The notes under the pieces were generated by a model, which had not been told where the DNA came from, ran no database searches, and saw only the letters and a program-made list of their open reading frames with translations. 32,222 nt of DNA from Acanthaster planci (taxonomy: Eukaryota > Echinodermata > Asteroidea > Valvatida > Acanthasteridae): contig NW_019091551.1 of the NCBI RefSeq assembly GCF_001949145.1, forward strand, positions 413,240 through 445,461, in the 5' to 3' direction. Made by a program: the position numbers and the translations under genes. Of this stretch, positions 22,992-32,222 are shown in pieces; position 1 is the first letter of the stretch, and each line of letters starts with the position of its first letter.

Positions 22992-23045
22992 TACATCCAT
23001 ATTAACATGGATGTATGTTAATGTAGATTAACATTAACATCCATC
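22992..23045. repeat. nested AT-rich hairpin
   Basis: TACATCCATATTAACATGGATGTA-like palindromic words overlap a second stem, in which ATGGATGT-AT-GTTAATGT pairs with ACATTAACATCCAT. The two stems share the central ATGGATGT, so two alternative folds are possible. Confidence 0.6.
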
Positions 23046-24990
23046 TCTTGCGAAAAAGATTCAGTTTGCGAAGCACCAACCACTGGTAGCACCATGCTAT
23101 GAGTATGATAGACAGGTTTCCATACCAACATGTCCTTTATTTTCCTCTTGCTTAGTGGAAATGCAACATGTATTTGAAATGGGGGCTCAGAGTGGTTTTA
23201 GACCCAGACATTTCAAAAAGATTCTCCCCTTGATATTAAGTTTTTAATCAGTTCACTAGTATCTAATGAGATAACGTTCACCAAAAATTATTTTGTTTTT
23301 TAATACTTTTACCGGATATTCCACTTAAGTACGTACCTTAGCTTTTTTGAAGAAAGGTAGACTTATCATAGTTGAAAACAATGTCAACAAAAAAACCCTG
23401 CTTTTCAAAACCAAATTATATCTTCAGATGTAAACTTTCGCATTATTTTGTAGCTAGCTTGTTAGACACTCTTTCAGCTGATATAAATTTGCTTTCGAAA
23501 AAATTGGATAGAGTGCAGAAATTAGTGTTTACCCTTTACAGTAAACTATGAAAAGTACCAAACAAGAAAAATACACATCGACATATGTTTGTTGATGCAT
23601 TTTTACAATCGGTCATAAACGGCCTGGGCAAAAATGACTACTTTATTCATAAATTGGTCGACTGATTGATATGGCTACAAATATAATCAAGCGGAAAAGT
23701 CGCATAATTCATCATTGTGACCAAAAAAAATCGCCACGCAGGATTTGAGGTTGTTTCAAGTACAATGAACAGTGCCCTCTATTGTTGAGTCATGTAGAGT
23801 ATACTGCAGGTGATTGCTGCCGATGATGTTTGGCCTATCGCTCAGTACCATTGCATTCGGTTGAATGCCATCTACCTCGCTGTAATTGTGTGGACTTTGT
23901 GTGTGAAGGTTAGTTGCAATTTGAGGGTTTTAACACAGCTTAGGTGGAATTTAAACTGAAAAATAGTTGAAAGAAATGTAACTTTTTGTCAGGGGTAATA
24001 TCGACTGTTGATCCCAACAAATGTTGGAGGGTTAAGAGATATTTTTACACCAGTTGTCATGTAAATGAGCCAAACGAATTGGACTTGGTGTTGTGTCGTA
24101 GCCTGGAATAGCGGATAGGAGTGTTTTTCAAACTGCCTAGCGATTGGCCAAATACAACATCTGATTTGGAACTCAGCTCTTCAATTGTGAAATATTTCAA
24201 CACCTTTTGCGTGGTTTTATTTCTATGGAAATGTTGATTAAAACTTTTGACAAAGACTTCTGAGCAATAAATAAACTGAAAATTAAAATTATGGTTTTTT
24301 TTGCAGATAAAAATCATGACAGAACACAAAAGCATTACAGGAACCTCCATGGACAGAAACATGGTCTACACTATTTCAACTTGAACTGGAAGATAATTGA
24401 AAAAAAACTTGAAAGGAAAATCATGGGTTGAACAAACGAGGCTAATTTCATTGAGATCAGCAGCAAAATACATGCCAAATTCTTTACCTTCACCTCTCAG
24501 GTTCAGAATGCACTGAGGGACAGTCACCCAATGAAAATTGCTTCTTTAGGAAGAATTGAAAAACATGATTGAATGGGAAGTAGAGCGAATGGGAAAGAGA
24601 GTGACTGGGAAAAGGTAACTTGTTCAGTTTTCCAGATTACTTCATAATTTCAATCACTAAAATGCTTAACGAAAGAGAGACATAGACCAAATGAGGAACT
24701 TGCTTTATTGAAATAATACCTCTCAAATCAAGAAAAAAATTATTGTCATTTTATTAAAAATATTCAATAGGCCTAAATTCAAAGAACATGAAGTGAAAGT
24801 GAAACGAAGTCACAGGATTTCTTTTCATCATTTCCCCCTTCCTTTCCTGTTATGTTGCAATGAAATACAAATGCATAATGATCTCACTTCCAAACTGAGG
24901 TGATCATCTCTTTAAAATGATCAAAGATTTGGTTCAAAACTGCAGTAGCCACAGGGTGCGTGCCTGCTCTTGCCAGGATTGTAAATAACT

Positions 24991-25006
24991 GTCAATAGAG
25001 GGCGCC
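24991..25006 (+). promoter_or_regulatory. CTCF-core-like word (AATAGAGGGCGC)
   Basis: GTCAATAGAGGGCGCC matches the AGRGGGCGC part of the CTCF core. The same AATAGAGGGC word appears inverted at 23771-23786 and as a partial copy at 8168-8180. Motif match only. Confidence 0.2.
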
Positions 25007-26326
25007 GTCATTCATGGAGATCAATGAAATGCGCTTTTGCCAATGTGTCCATTGCTTTCTGTAGACAAATTGAAAACCCATGAGGACTCTAAATAAGTCT
25101 AAAGCCTTGTAAAATTGTTTTAATTGATGCGAGTGAAAATAATCTGAGAGTATTCACTGATGTCTGGGTCAAGTAGGGTTTTAAATCACTGTGGGGTGGG
25201 AACCAGGTCCTATTCAACAGTATACAATGAATAAGTCAATGTATGCAAATGCACTGCGGTGGGCCTCTCTAGGAGCTGGACCAAAAACAATGAGCAGCAG
25301 CATAGAAGTTTGCCAAAAATTCATGAACTTTAAATGACTGTAACAATAAACAATACACGTATGTTTGATTGAATTCAAACTTCACATTTGTGATAAGGAG
25401 TGTCTGTATGTGCACGCCAAGTTTTTAAAAATCAGCCCGGCACAACTGAGTTGGGGGGGGGGTTGAATCCCCTCCCACCGGCAGTGAGATAGGTCAAAAT
25501 AACCCTGCTCTTTGAGGGTTAAATGAAACTACATGTACATGTACACTACAAAAGTATTCAGTTAATTACGTGGACAATCTCCCTTTTTTTCTAAAGATGT
25601 TTTTTCTTTCACATGTACCGGAACACATCTTAATGACTGGACCACATGCTTACTTGATTTCACCACTGCACAGCTTTGACTTTGCGCGTAAACTTAGTGG
25701 CTTTGTTTAAATACAGACAGACCCACAGGGAACACTCATTGCATGGGTAAGTGGTGTACATGTACAGGCACATACAGGTGTAGCATCTTATGAGCCTTGT
25801 GTCTGTAAGCAATTAACCGCTGTTAAGGTTTTTCATGATCAGTTGGTTACATGTAAGAATAATGAGACAAACCGATGCCTTGGAAAATGAGCACCAATTT
25901 CTACCCTACTTTATCATTTGACTGGCTACATGGGCAATTTTCCTCTAAGAGTTTACAATGCGTTGACCAATCACAATGCACGAAATCCATCAACTCTTTA
26001 AAAATGCTCATAGGGTCAACAGACTTCACACCCAGTGATCAGTCAATGCGTTGCAACCTCTTGGAGGCACACTATTTTGAAACGCTCGTATTTAAGACTA
26101 CTCATATATATATACATGTATATATGTGTGTCAGGATAGATCTTTTAACCGCTTATGAAAATTTAAAGGTCTTTCCATTATATCAAACTTCTAGTTTGAT
26201 GAGGCCTGAAGGTTTGCACATGCCCTGTATGTATGACGGTCACTATATTTTCATGCATCTACAGCAAACTTTGCCACAGACATCAACTCAAATACACGTA
26301 CCAGTACATTTGTTAATTTTTCCACC

Positions 26327-26342
26327 AACAGCCAGAGGGCGC
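26327..26342 (+). promoter_or_regulatory. CTCF-core-like word (CCAGAGGGCGCT)
   Basis: CAGCCAGAGGGCGCT matches about 13 of 15 positions of the vertebrate CTCF core, the best such match in the window. No other regulatory evidence is visible. Confidence 0.25.
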
Positions 26343-27719
26343 TCGACTACATGTACTTGATGTCTCTGATACAATGTACATGTTCAGGAGAATACTTTTT
26401 TACCTGGGACTTGCATACATGTACATCATTGAGAGAAAAGATGATATCTTTTACCAATTTTAAATAATAAGGCCCTTCAGGTTTTGACCAGAAGCAAGGG
26501 TCAGGTGAGTTTATGCATGCAACAAAAATTTCAGACCGACATTTTATTTACACTGCCATGTATGCACGGAGACTGGTTCCTAATGCTACAAATACATGTA
26601 CAAGTACATATTGAGAACAGCATAAAAAATGTGACCCCCTGCGAGAACACAAAATACATGTACATTCCAAACTTTGACACTCTGAAAACATGACACGATC
26701 AAAAACTTTGGAAATATTTCAGCGAGTTGCATGTAGTTCACAAAATTAGACTCCTCTTTATGTGTACATGTACTGGTAGGTATTTCCATTTTTAGGTACA
26801 TGTACAGGACATGTATTTACCTTGAGGCCTTAGTACTGTACATGTATTTTCAGCAGTCCTGTGCTATCAATTATGCTTTGGGCTGTCACAGGCTAATACC
26901 TCGTATGAATCACATCTTATGATGTACATACATGTACATACATTATAAGCATGTTTGCACACAGTGTACAGTAGGTCATTTATCATTTCCTGTACGGTAT
27001 AAATCGGCAAAATGACAACATACAGAAGAAGTCAGCTTTCATGTACATGTAAGTCGTCACAAATTATTGGGTCCTGAACATGCTGACTTAGCCAAAGTTT
27101 TAGTGTACCTTGTTTTGTTCAGAAGGTAACGTTGAAAAAATGTTAAAAATGTAAACAATGAAAACAATCATAAGAAATCATATGCTGACAATATCATGAC
27201 ATCACTCCAATTTCTACATATACCACAACCCAGTATGTCTGTACCAAGATTGAACCCAGTTGGACCAATGGTTCTAGAGGTATATACACTGTACATTGTA
27301 CATGTAAGCCTGCAAAGAAATAAACACAAGCACGCCATGATCTTCCTGTGCTGAGTTTTTCCACTGGCCCTGCACACTGTAAGTTGAACTAAAATTATTC
27401 ATTTTGTATAAGTGCTTAATTTGAGACATACGTGTACATGTATTAGATTTTGAAGTGAATTTCAGTAACTTTGTCTTAGCCATGATGAGAAGACGCCTGA
27501 TTTTGAAATTTTGAAGAATGGTTATGGTCTAGAAATAAGAGATTCTTGCTTTTAAAGAGATCAGAATAATTCGCGTTTCCCTGATAAAGACATTGATGTT
27601 CATTTTAACTCATGCAGAGGAAGTTTAATTTGACACTTTGCTCAGATTTCGTAAAATTGACTTCGTGGCCATGCTATAGTTAGATAAATGGTTAACACTG
27701 ACATTTTCAGATGGCTCTT

Positions 27720-27990
27720 AAGCGGGACATAAGGTGTCATTGAGCCACTGACGGGTGCCACTGAGGGTACCGTTCACTGGCAGTGAGTCCACCACTGGGC
27801 CAGCTCCTCTAGTGATGTCTGTCACAGATGGCGAAACAACTTTGGCGATGGGACCCAGGAAGTCCGAAGTCGATCACACATGACGACAACTTACCAACCC
27901 TTTGAGGCTCAACAGGGACTCGCGCCAACGAGGAGCACCTCCACAATTCAAGCGCTGAATATTTCGTGGTGGGCCCATCACATACATGTA
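27720..27990 (-). other. CpG-richer island with splice donor: candidate aPKC 5' non-coding exon
   Basis: This island is noticeably richer in GC and CpG than its surroundings. On the minus strand it contains TTGGTAAGTTG, a near-consensus donor with GT at 27894-27893. A TATAAA word lies on the minus strand at 28046-28041, about 30 nt before a plausible cap site near 28013. An exon of about 27895-28013 spliced to the acceptor at 21373 would supply the missing 5' UTR. It contains an ATG at 27978-27976 with a frame open to the donor. All of this is signal-based inference; other donors exist between here and 21373. Confidence 0.3.
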
Positions 27991-28648
27991 ACCTAATGAT
28001 ACTTATCGTACTTCTTTTTTGTGTGTGTGTGTTCTCTTGATTTATAACGATATCTGAAGATAAGAGAAGTTAACTAATTTAATTGAAATTTTGGTACATG
28101 GCTTACATTCAGAAAAATGATATGAATACTTGAAGAGAATTGGATTGCTGGAGTGACAAGATAAAACTTACTGGCCAGACTTTGAAGAGAAATTTCGGAG
28201 AATTTTAGGTGCGAATGTAATTGAATTTTGATTTATACTGTATATTGTCATATTCTGAACAAGTTGTATTAGAAATACGGAGTAAATTGAGAAAAGAAGA
28301 GTTTTGACAAATTTGAACCACCGTTGGAATCATCAAACTGTAAAGTGATATTTATTGGTTGTCGATAGACAGATAATGATTTTCTTTTTAAAATTTGGAT
28401 TTGATTCTTGTGATCGTTTTCATTGCATGAATTGTTCGCTGTGATTTGCTGGATTTGAGGAGAGATTTCTCCATACCGCTGATTCATTTAACTATGCCTA
28501 ATTATTTTTTGTTTGTTTTTTAATTGAATTTAACATTTATTAAACTTTGATGTTTATAAATTCGGAGTCCTGGAAAATGTCCACATCATACGCTATTTGC
28601 CATAAATTGATGTCAAGAGAAGGACGTGAAGCAACATTGTTTAATTCT

Positions 28649-28890
28649 ATCCAGGGTTGTACAACAAACTGCTAAAAAAGCCTGGATAGCGGCCAGGCAG
28701 CACCCAGGCAGTGTGCCCCAGGGGCCCAGGTTTTTCCATGGTAATACTGTTTCTTGGCAACAGTGGCATAACTCTGGGACTGTGCAAGTGTAACAATCCT
28801 ACCAGTGGCTGCTTTAGTGGCAAAGAATCGACTTTCACGTAATAATTTGGCTGAGGATTTTTGATCAATACATCTGCCCAGCAAGTCTTT
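28649..28890 (-). other. GC-richer segment with open minus-strand frame, unidentified
   Basis: On the minus strand a CTATTTCCAG acceptor-like sequence is followed by an open frame. It contains DLLGRCIDQKSSAKLL, RFFATKAATGRIVTLAQ and SYATVAKKQYYHGKTW, and stops at about 28672. The basic, Ser/Thr/Ala-rich stretches look somewhat like a mitochondrial presequence, but I recognise no protein. A second frame is also open. Near the left end, CCAGG/CCTGG words form short hairpins (28649-28697). It could be an exon of an unknown gene, a decayed gene copy or chance. Confidence 0.25.
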
Positions 28891-29425
28891 CTGGAAATAG
28901 GGGCATCTTCATAGATGTGTGACCCAGACCCAAATACTTAAAAGTATACATGTACATTGTATCTCACAGAACAATAGAGCTGTCAATCACTCCTCAGGAG
29001 ATTTCTTTTTCAGCACAGATGGAGTAGATTTCTTCTAGAATTTGTTTTTTTATTGGGACTTGCCGAGCCACTCATCATTTCTTCCCATGATTTTATTTGG
29101 TGTATTGGCGTCTAAGTCAGATAAAATCACGATAATAAGTATTAAAACAGCAGAATATTTTTGTTCAATGTTTTAGACAAATTAAACCTTGGGCAGGGTA
29201 CTTTTAGGCTAGACTGGCTAGCTCTCAGAATTTTTTCTGCTCGCTTAAAACTAAATAGGGTCTGTTTACGCTTTTGCCTGTCCCCCACAATGGATAAAGC
29301 GGGAATTAATTGAATGCGATGTGATGCATGTGCCAGCGGAATACACCAGAAAAAATACCAGATAGTAAATTTTAATTTTTTTATTTCGAGTTAGATTTGG
29401 TTACGCAAAAAGCACATTCGCAGCA

Positions 29426-29647
29426 CTACGACAGGGACGCATCTCTCTTCAGGCCATAAAGGGTTGTGATTGGACAGTCACCATGAGTGGCAAACCTGTG
29501 TTGAAGTTGAGCAGGCGGCACCAGGGCTATAGCCATGGCACGCCCAAAGCTACCTCCATCAAGGGTGGTCACTACATCGCTACCATAAGGAATCAGTGAT
29601 TCTTTCGGCGGTAATGAAGAATCATTTGAGATAAGCAGAGTTTTGAG
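29426..29647. other. GC-richer segment open on both strands, unidentified
   Basis: The minus strand is open for 73 codons (29647 to a TAG at 29428-29426), with segments such as SLPPKESLIPYGSDVVTTLD and FGRAMAIALVPP but no start codon near its beginning. On the plus strand, ATG at 29483 opens a 38-codon frame (MSGKPVLKLSRRHQG, then a GGHYIATIRNQ-type end) to a TGA at 29599, and the same frame is open upstream. GATTGGACA, an inverted CCAAT word, lies 13 bp before that ATG. Composition clearly differs from the flanks. I recognise neither peptide. It could be an exon, a non-coding RNA exon or part of a dispersed element. Confidence 0.25.
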
Positions 29648-30118
29648 TTAGCCGCCTTCAAGTTATCGAGAGTTCCTTTGATCTGACTGGGTGCTGAAGT
29701 GTTTCGAAATGTAAAGCCACTTTCGCAGCATCGTTTGAAAATAAAAATCAACCCAGATTGCGTCAATTAAACTTTGTGAAACCTCCAACAATTAGTTTCG
29801 TTTAAACATTTAAGAAAATCTCTAAACTGATATTTTTTCATTTAAACGGTTAAACGTTTAAAACGTCCGACCCTTAGTTACTGTACACGTACATATACAC
29901 CCTGTGCTTTGAGTGTATTACGTGTATAGGTATTACAGCTGCAGGACCCTTTTATGATGTCCAATACCATTTGATCAATATCATTACCAATACTGGACAC
30001 AGATTAATAGTGGGACCCAAATCCCAATTGTTGGTTATCAAGTATTAACTCTACAATCCGGTGCCAAATTTCAAAACCAGTTATCCAAAACCAAAACCAA
30101 AACTAAGTTACTTGACTG

Positions 30119-30478
30119 TTACCTTTGATCGATACTGGAAAAATAGATATTCCACTCCATAGCGTGAAACCACAACTGACTGGCTGCTTGTAAGCACAAA
30201 CACGCCCCTATATCATCATCACACAACAGTCCAATTCGTCCGGTAGGCCCCTCTAATCCATAGTGCGCATTTATTGACTTGTTAAGTACTACGATTGGGA
30301 TACCTCGCAAGGGCCGAATCTCGCATCCATGTGTCCCAAGTTCCGAATTATCCCATGTCACAACCACAATTAAGGGACTTTCGCCGTACACTGACCAGCC
30401 CAAATGATAACACAACAAATGAACTGGCCCCCAATGGCAATGCACATACACAACTGTCATCACTGCAAATAATCCCAA
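30119..30478 (-). other. open frame of about 119 codons, unidentified, possible exon
   Basis: A minus-strand frame runs from about 30478 to a TAA at 30119, after an acceptor-like GGGATTATTTGCAG and close to an ATG (MTVVYVHCHWGP). Later segments include ESPLIVVVTWDNSELG, IRPLRGIPIVVLNKS and GLEGPTGRIGLLCDDD. Base composition is higher in GC than the neighbours and the amino-acid mix looks more protein-like than other open frames in the window. I recognise no family, and no second exon is evident. It may be a fragment of an unknown gene or transposon, or chance. Confidence 0.25.
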
Positions 30479-30489
30479 ATACTGACTAT

Positions 30490-31885
30490 AAAATACTGAC
30501 TATTTAAATGATTTTGTGTGTGTGTGTGAGAATTCTTATACCCAGCAAGAAATGAGACCGAGGCGTACCCCCCCAACATGTCCAATCCCTATACACATTC
30601 CAGACTATTGTTACTTAACACATCCCCCAAGATGTCTGAAAGGAATTCCCCAGATTCCTGCGAGACAATGGCCAACACAAAGCAGGGGGGGGTTCTCTCT
30701 GTCTCATACCTTGCTGCATATGAGATTTCTAGACGAGTAAGCCTGAATTCTATTTTCCTGCTTGGGTAAACTGAGCTTGAATCCATTTCCACTCTATAAT
30801 TTTTATCCCTATTGCCCAGAAGAAAATTACATTGAACATTCCTAAATATGTAAAATAAGTTCCCTCAAAATGGTTAATCTCGTTGTGAACACTGAAGACA
30901 AACAATCTCAATCAAGTAGAAAGGTTAAAAACACAATTGGCCACACGCAATCACACTCCATCTTGCGTTGGTTGCCGTCAAGGGCACATCCACATATGCG
31001 AATCAGTACAGAACAGAACCAACAAAGTCAAATTTAGCTAAAGCATGGTGCCAGTCATGAGTAAGACCCATCGCATGGGCACGGCTTTGACATGTGCCTG
31101 TGGAAAGCTTTAAGTCATAACTGGATGTTTTAGACAAATGGGCTGTACAAGCATGAAACAAAGAGGGTGGTACATGTAACATGAAAAGAGCTGTCAATTA
31201 CAAGATTTACAAGACATGAAAATAAGCCCAAATTCACTAGTTTGGCTGTCAGTGGTCTGTCAACATTCTTGACAACGTGTCAATTTGTGAAACACGGAAA
31301 ATGACTGGAAGAAAGACAATGGGTGTTGCAATTGAGTAATTGGAACTACCCCTCAAAGCAACTGCTGCATGCTGTGGATGGCTGGCAGCACGGCAGTGTA
31401 AACCTTGTGATGTTGTGGCTGGGTGAAAGTTATCACATGCCTACATGTACAAGTATGTCAAGTTTGCTTAAAAGTGTGCTGCAGCCAGGAAATAAACTTT
31501 CGTTTTAAAAATTCGTAGGAATACACATATTTTGAGACAATTAATACCTATATGTATTACTCATTCGCCCTGACTATGAACATGAATACATGAGTAGGAC
31601 GTCTCAGCCCACTTTTTTGTGCAGTTACATTTATTTTGTGTGTCTAAGTTTTTAGTCTAACGTTATGTCACGAGGAACTTTTGCACATGAATTATTTTTT
31701 CTAAGTTGACCCCATCCCTTTCATAATAAGCACAAATCCAGAGGAATTAAGTGAATTAAAAATTCACTTGCTCATCTTTGTGTCCTTAATAAATTGTCAA
31801 TAGTTCCTAATTTTTTGGTGAGACCCTAACATTTTTATTGGCAAGTTAGAAAAAATTTTTTTAACAAATACATGTGTAAAAAAGA
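30490..31885. other. stretch without a supported gene
   Basis: It contains a (TG)n run at about 30514-30528, a G run near 30686, and short open frames on both strands at 30578-30792 that overlap each other and cannot all be real. None resembles a known protein. The remainder, to the (AAAT)n run, is AT-rich and featureless. Confidence 0.5.
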
Positions 31886-31906
31886 CAAATAAATAAATAA
31901 ATAAAT
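31886..31906. repeat. (AAAT)n microsatellite
   Basis: About five uninterrupted AAAT units. Confidence 0.9.
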
Positions 31907-32080
31907 CCTGTTGTCTTTTCTGTCTTCAAAAACACCTCAGAACGATGTTTTTGTTTACATGTTTTCCCAGTTACATTTGCAACATTTGAAAAGCAATGAG
32001 TTCTCTTCCTGTTTCGCTGTCGCTGCGGTGAATACACATGCACAAAGCGCTGGTTCCCGCCATGTTGCACCTATGAAAGA

Positions 32081-32222
32081 GATGGGGTGAAATGGGGATG
32101 GGGCGAAGTGGAGATGGGGCGAAGTGGAGATGGGGTGAAATGGGGATGGGACGAAGTGGAGATGGGGCGAAGTGGAGATGGGGTGAAATGGGGATGGGAC
32201 GAAGTGGAGATGGGGCGAAGTG
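32081..32222. repeat. 16-bp minisatellite in a 48-bp higher-order repeat, running off the right edge
   Basis: Nine 16-bp units in exact register: GATGGGGTGAAATGGG (A) at 32081, 32129 and 32177; GATGGGACGAAGTGGA (B) at 32145 and 32193, with a G-for-A variant at 32097; GATGGGGCGAAGTGGA (C) at 32113, 32161 and 32209 (last cut by the edge). The order A-B-C repeats three times, giving a 48-bp period. The strand is strongly G-rich and C-poor. The sequence just left (31907-32080) is not repetitive. Confidence 0.97.

Larger units (their letters stand above)
21373..27894 (-). other. probable aPKC first intron / upstream region
   Basis: AT-rich sequence lacking any protein similarity I can recognise. 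It holds a 26-bp duplication (22156-22216), a small hairpin (22992-23045), CATGTA words (for example 25529-25546), a G run at about 25454-25463 and an (AT)n-like stretch at about 26105-26127. The longest open frames (22633-23031 plus, 24057-24362 minus, 25875-26360 plus) have intron-like composition and no recognisable domain. The right boundary is inferred from the donor at 27894-27893 and is uncertain. Confidence 0.4.

Noticed and set aside
22633-23031. 132-codon plus-strand open frame
   Set aside because: It runs through CATGTA words and an AT-rich hairpin, shows no recognisable domain and has a biased residue mix from those repeats.
24057-24362. 101-codon minus-strand ORF starting MFLSMEVPVMLL
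   Set aside because: A hydrophobic start is suggestive of a signal peptide, but the rest shows no family pattern and the DNA is as AT-rich as the intron. No support.
25875-26360. 161-codon plus-strand ORF, the longest in the window
   Set aside because: Composition is intron-like, it crosses an (AT)n/CATGTA stretch, and no domain or splice context supports it. Probably chance.
30578-30792. Overlapping open frames on both strands
   Set aside because: Three mutually overlapping frames cannot all be coding, none shows a recognisable domain, and one depends on a G homopolymer.

Overview
This window is eukaryotic, from an animal. It is AT-rich and dominated by introns, with no bacterial-style gene packing, no rRNA and no convincing tRNA. 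The only gene I can name is the 5' part of an atypical protein kinase C (aPKC, PRKCI/PRKCZ family) on the minus strand. Three spliced exons could be assembled by eye with correct GT-AG junctions and matching phases: 21272-21372 (36 nt of 5' UTR, the start codon and 65 coding nt), 3226-3347 (122 nt) and 1126-1215 (90 nt). Joined, they encode 92 residues covering the N-terminal PB1 domain. The C1 and kinase domains lie beyond the left edge. The abundance of ACATGTA/TACCGGTA words, the (TAA)n-GCGC interspersed repeats and the aPKC sequence suggest a marine invertebrate, perhaps a deuterostome such as an echinoderm, hemichordate or amphioxus. This placement is an inference, not a demonstration.

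Layout from left to right: degenerate GAT-rich DNA (1-560) and a 58-bp-arm fold-back element (765-919) in an aPKC intron; PB1 exon 3 of the model (1126-1215); a 2.0-kb intron; PB1 exon 2 (3226-3347); then an intron of about 17.9 kb. That intron carries two (TAA)n-GCGC repeats, a 24-bp tandem repeat (4721-4797), a 14-bp array adjoining a GATC-rich 24/48-bp minisatellite (13107-13370), a decayed DNA-transposon-like island with a frameshifted Myb/SANT-like ORF (16275-17264), a 31-34-bp array (18565-18735) and a 70-nt perfect-stem hairpin (20117-20186). The start-codon exon follows at 21272-21372, preceded on the minus strand by a strong 3' splice site, so at least one more upstream non-coding exon must exist.

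The right third (21.4-32.2 kb) has no recognisable gene. It contains several GC-richer islands (27720-27990, 28649-28890, 29426-29647, 30119-30478). The first has a good minus-strand splice donor and a possible TATA box, and is my best guess for the missing 5' aPKC exon. The window ends in a 16-bp minisatellite organised as a 48-bp higher-order repeat (32081-32222).

The most interesting points are the aPKC 5' architecture (weak first AUG, stronger second AUG, possible spliced upstream ORF), the frameshifted Myb/SANT-like ORF between inverted-repeat units, the intronic hairpin that could be a microRNA precursor, the higher-order minisatellites, and recurrent AGRGGGCGC words that resemble the CTCF core. 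I found no convincing wholly new biological system.
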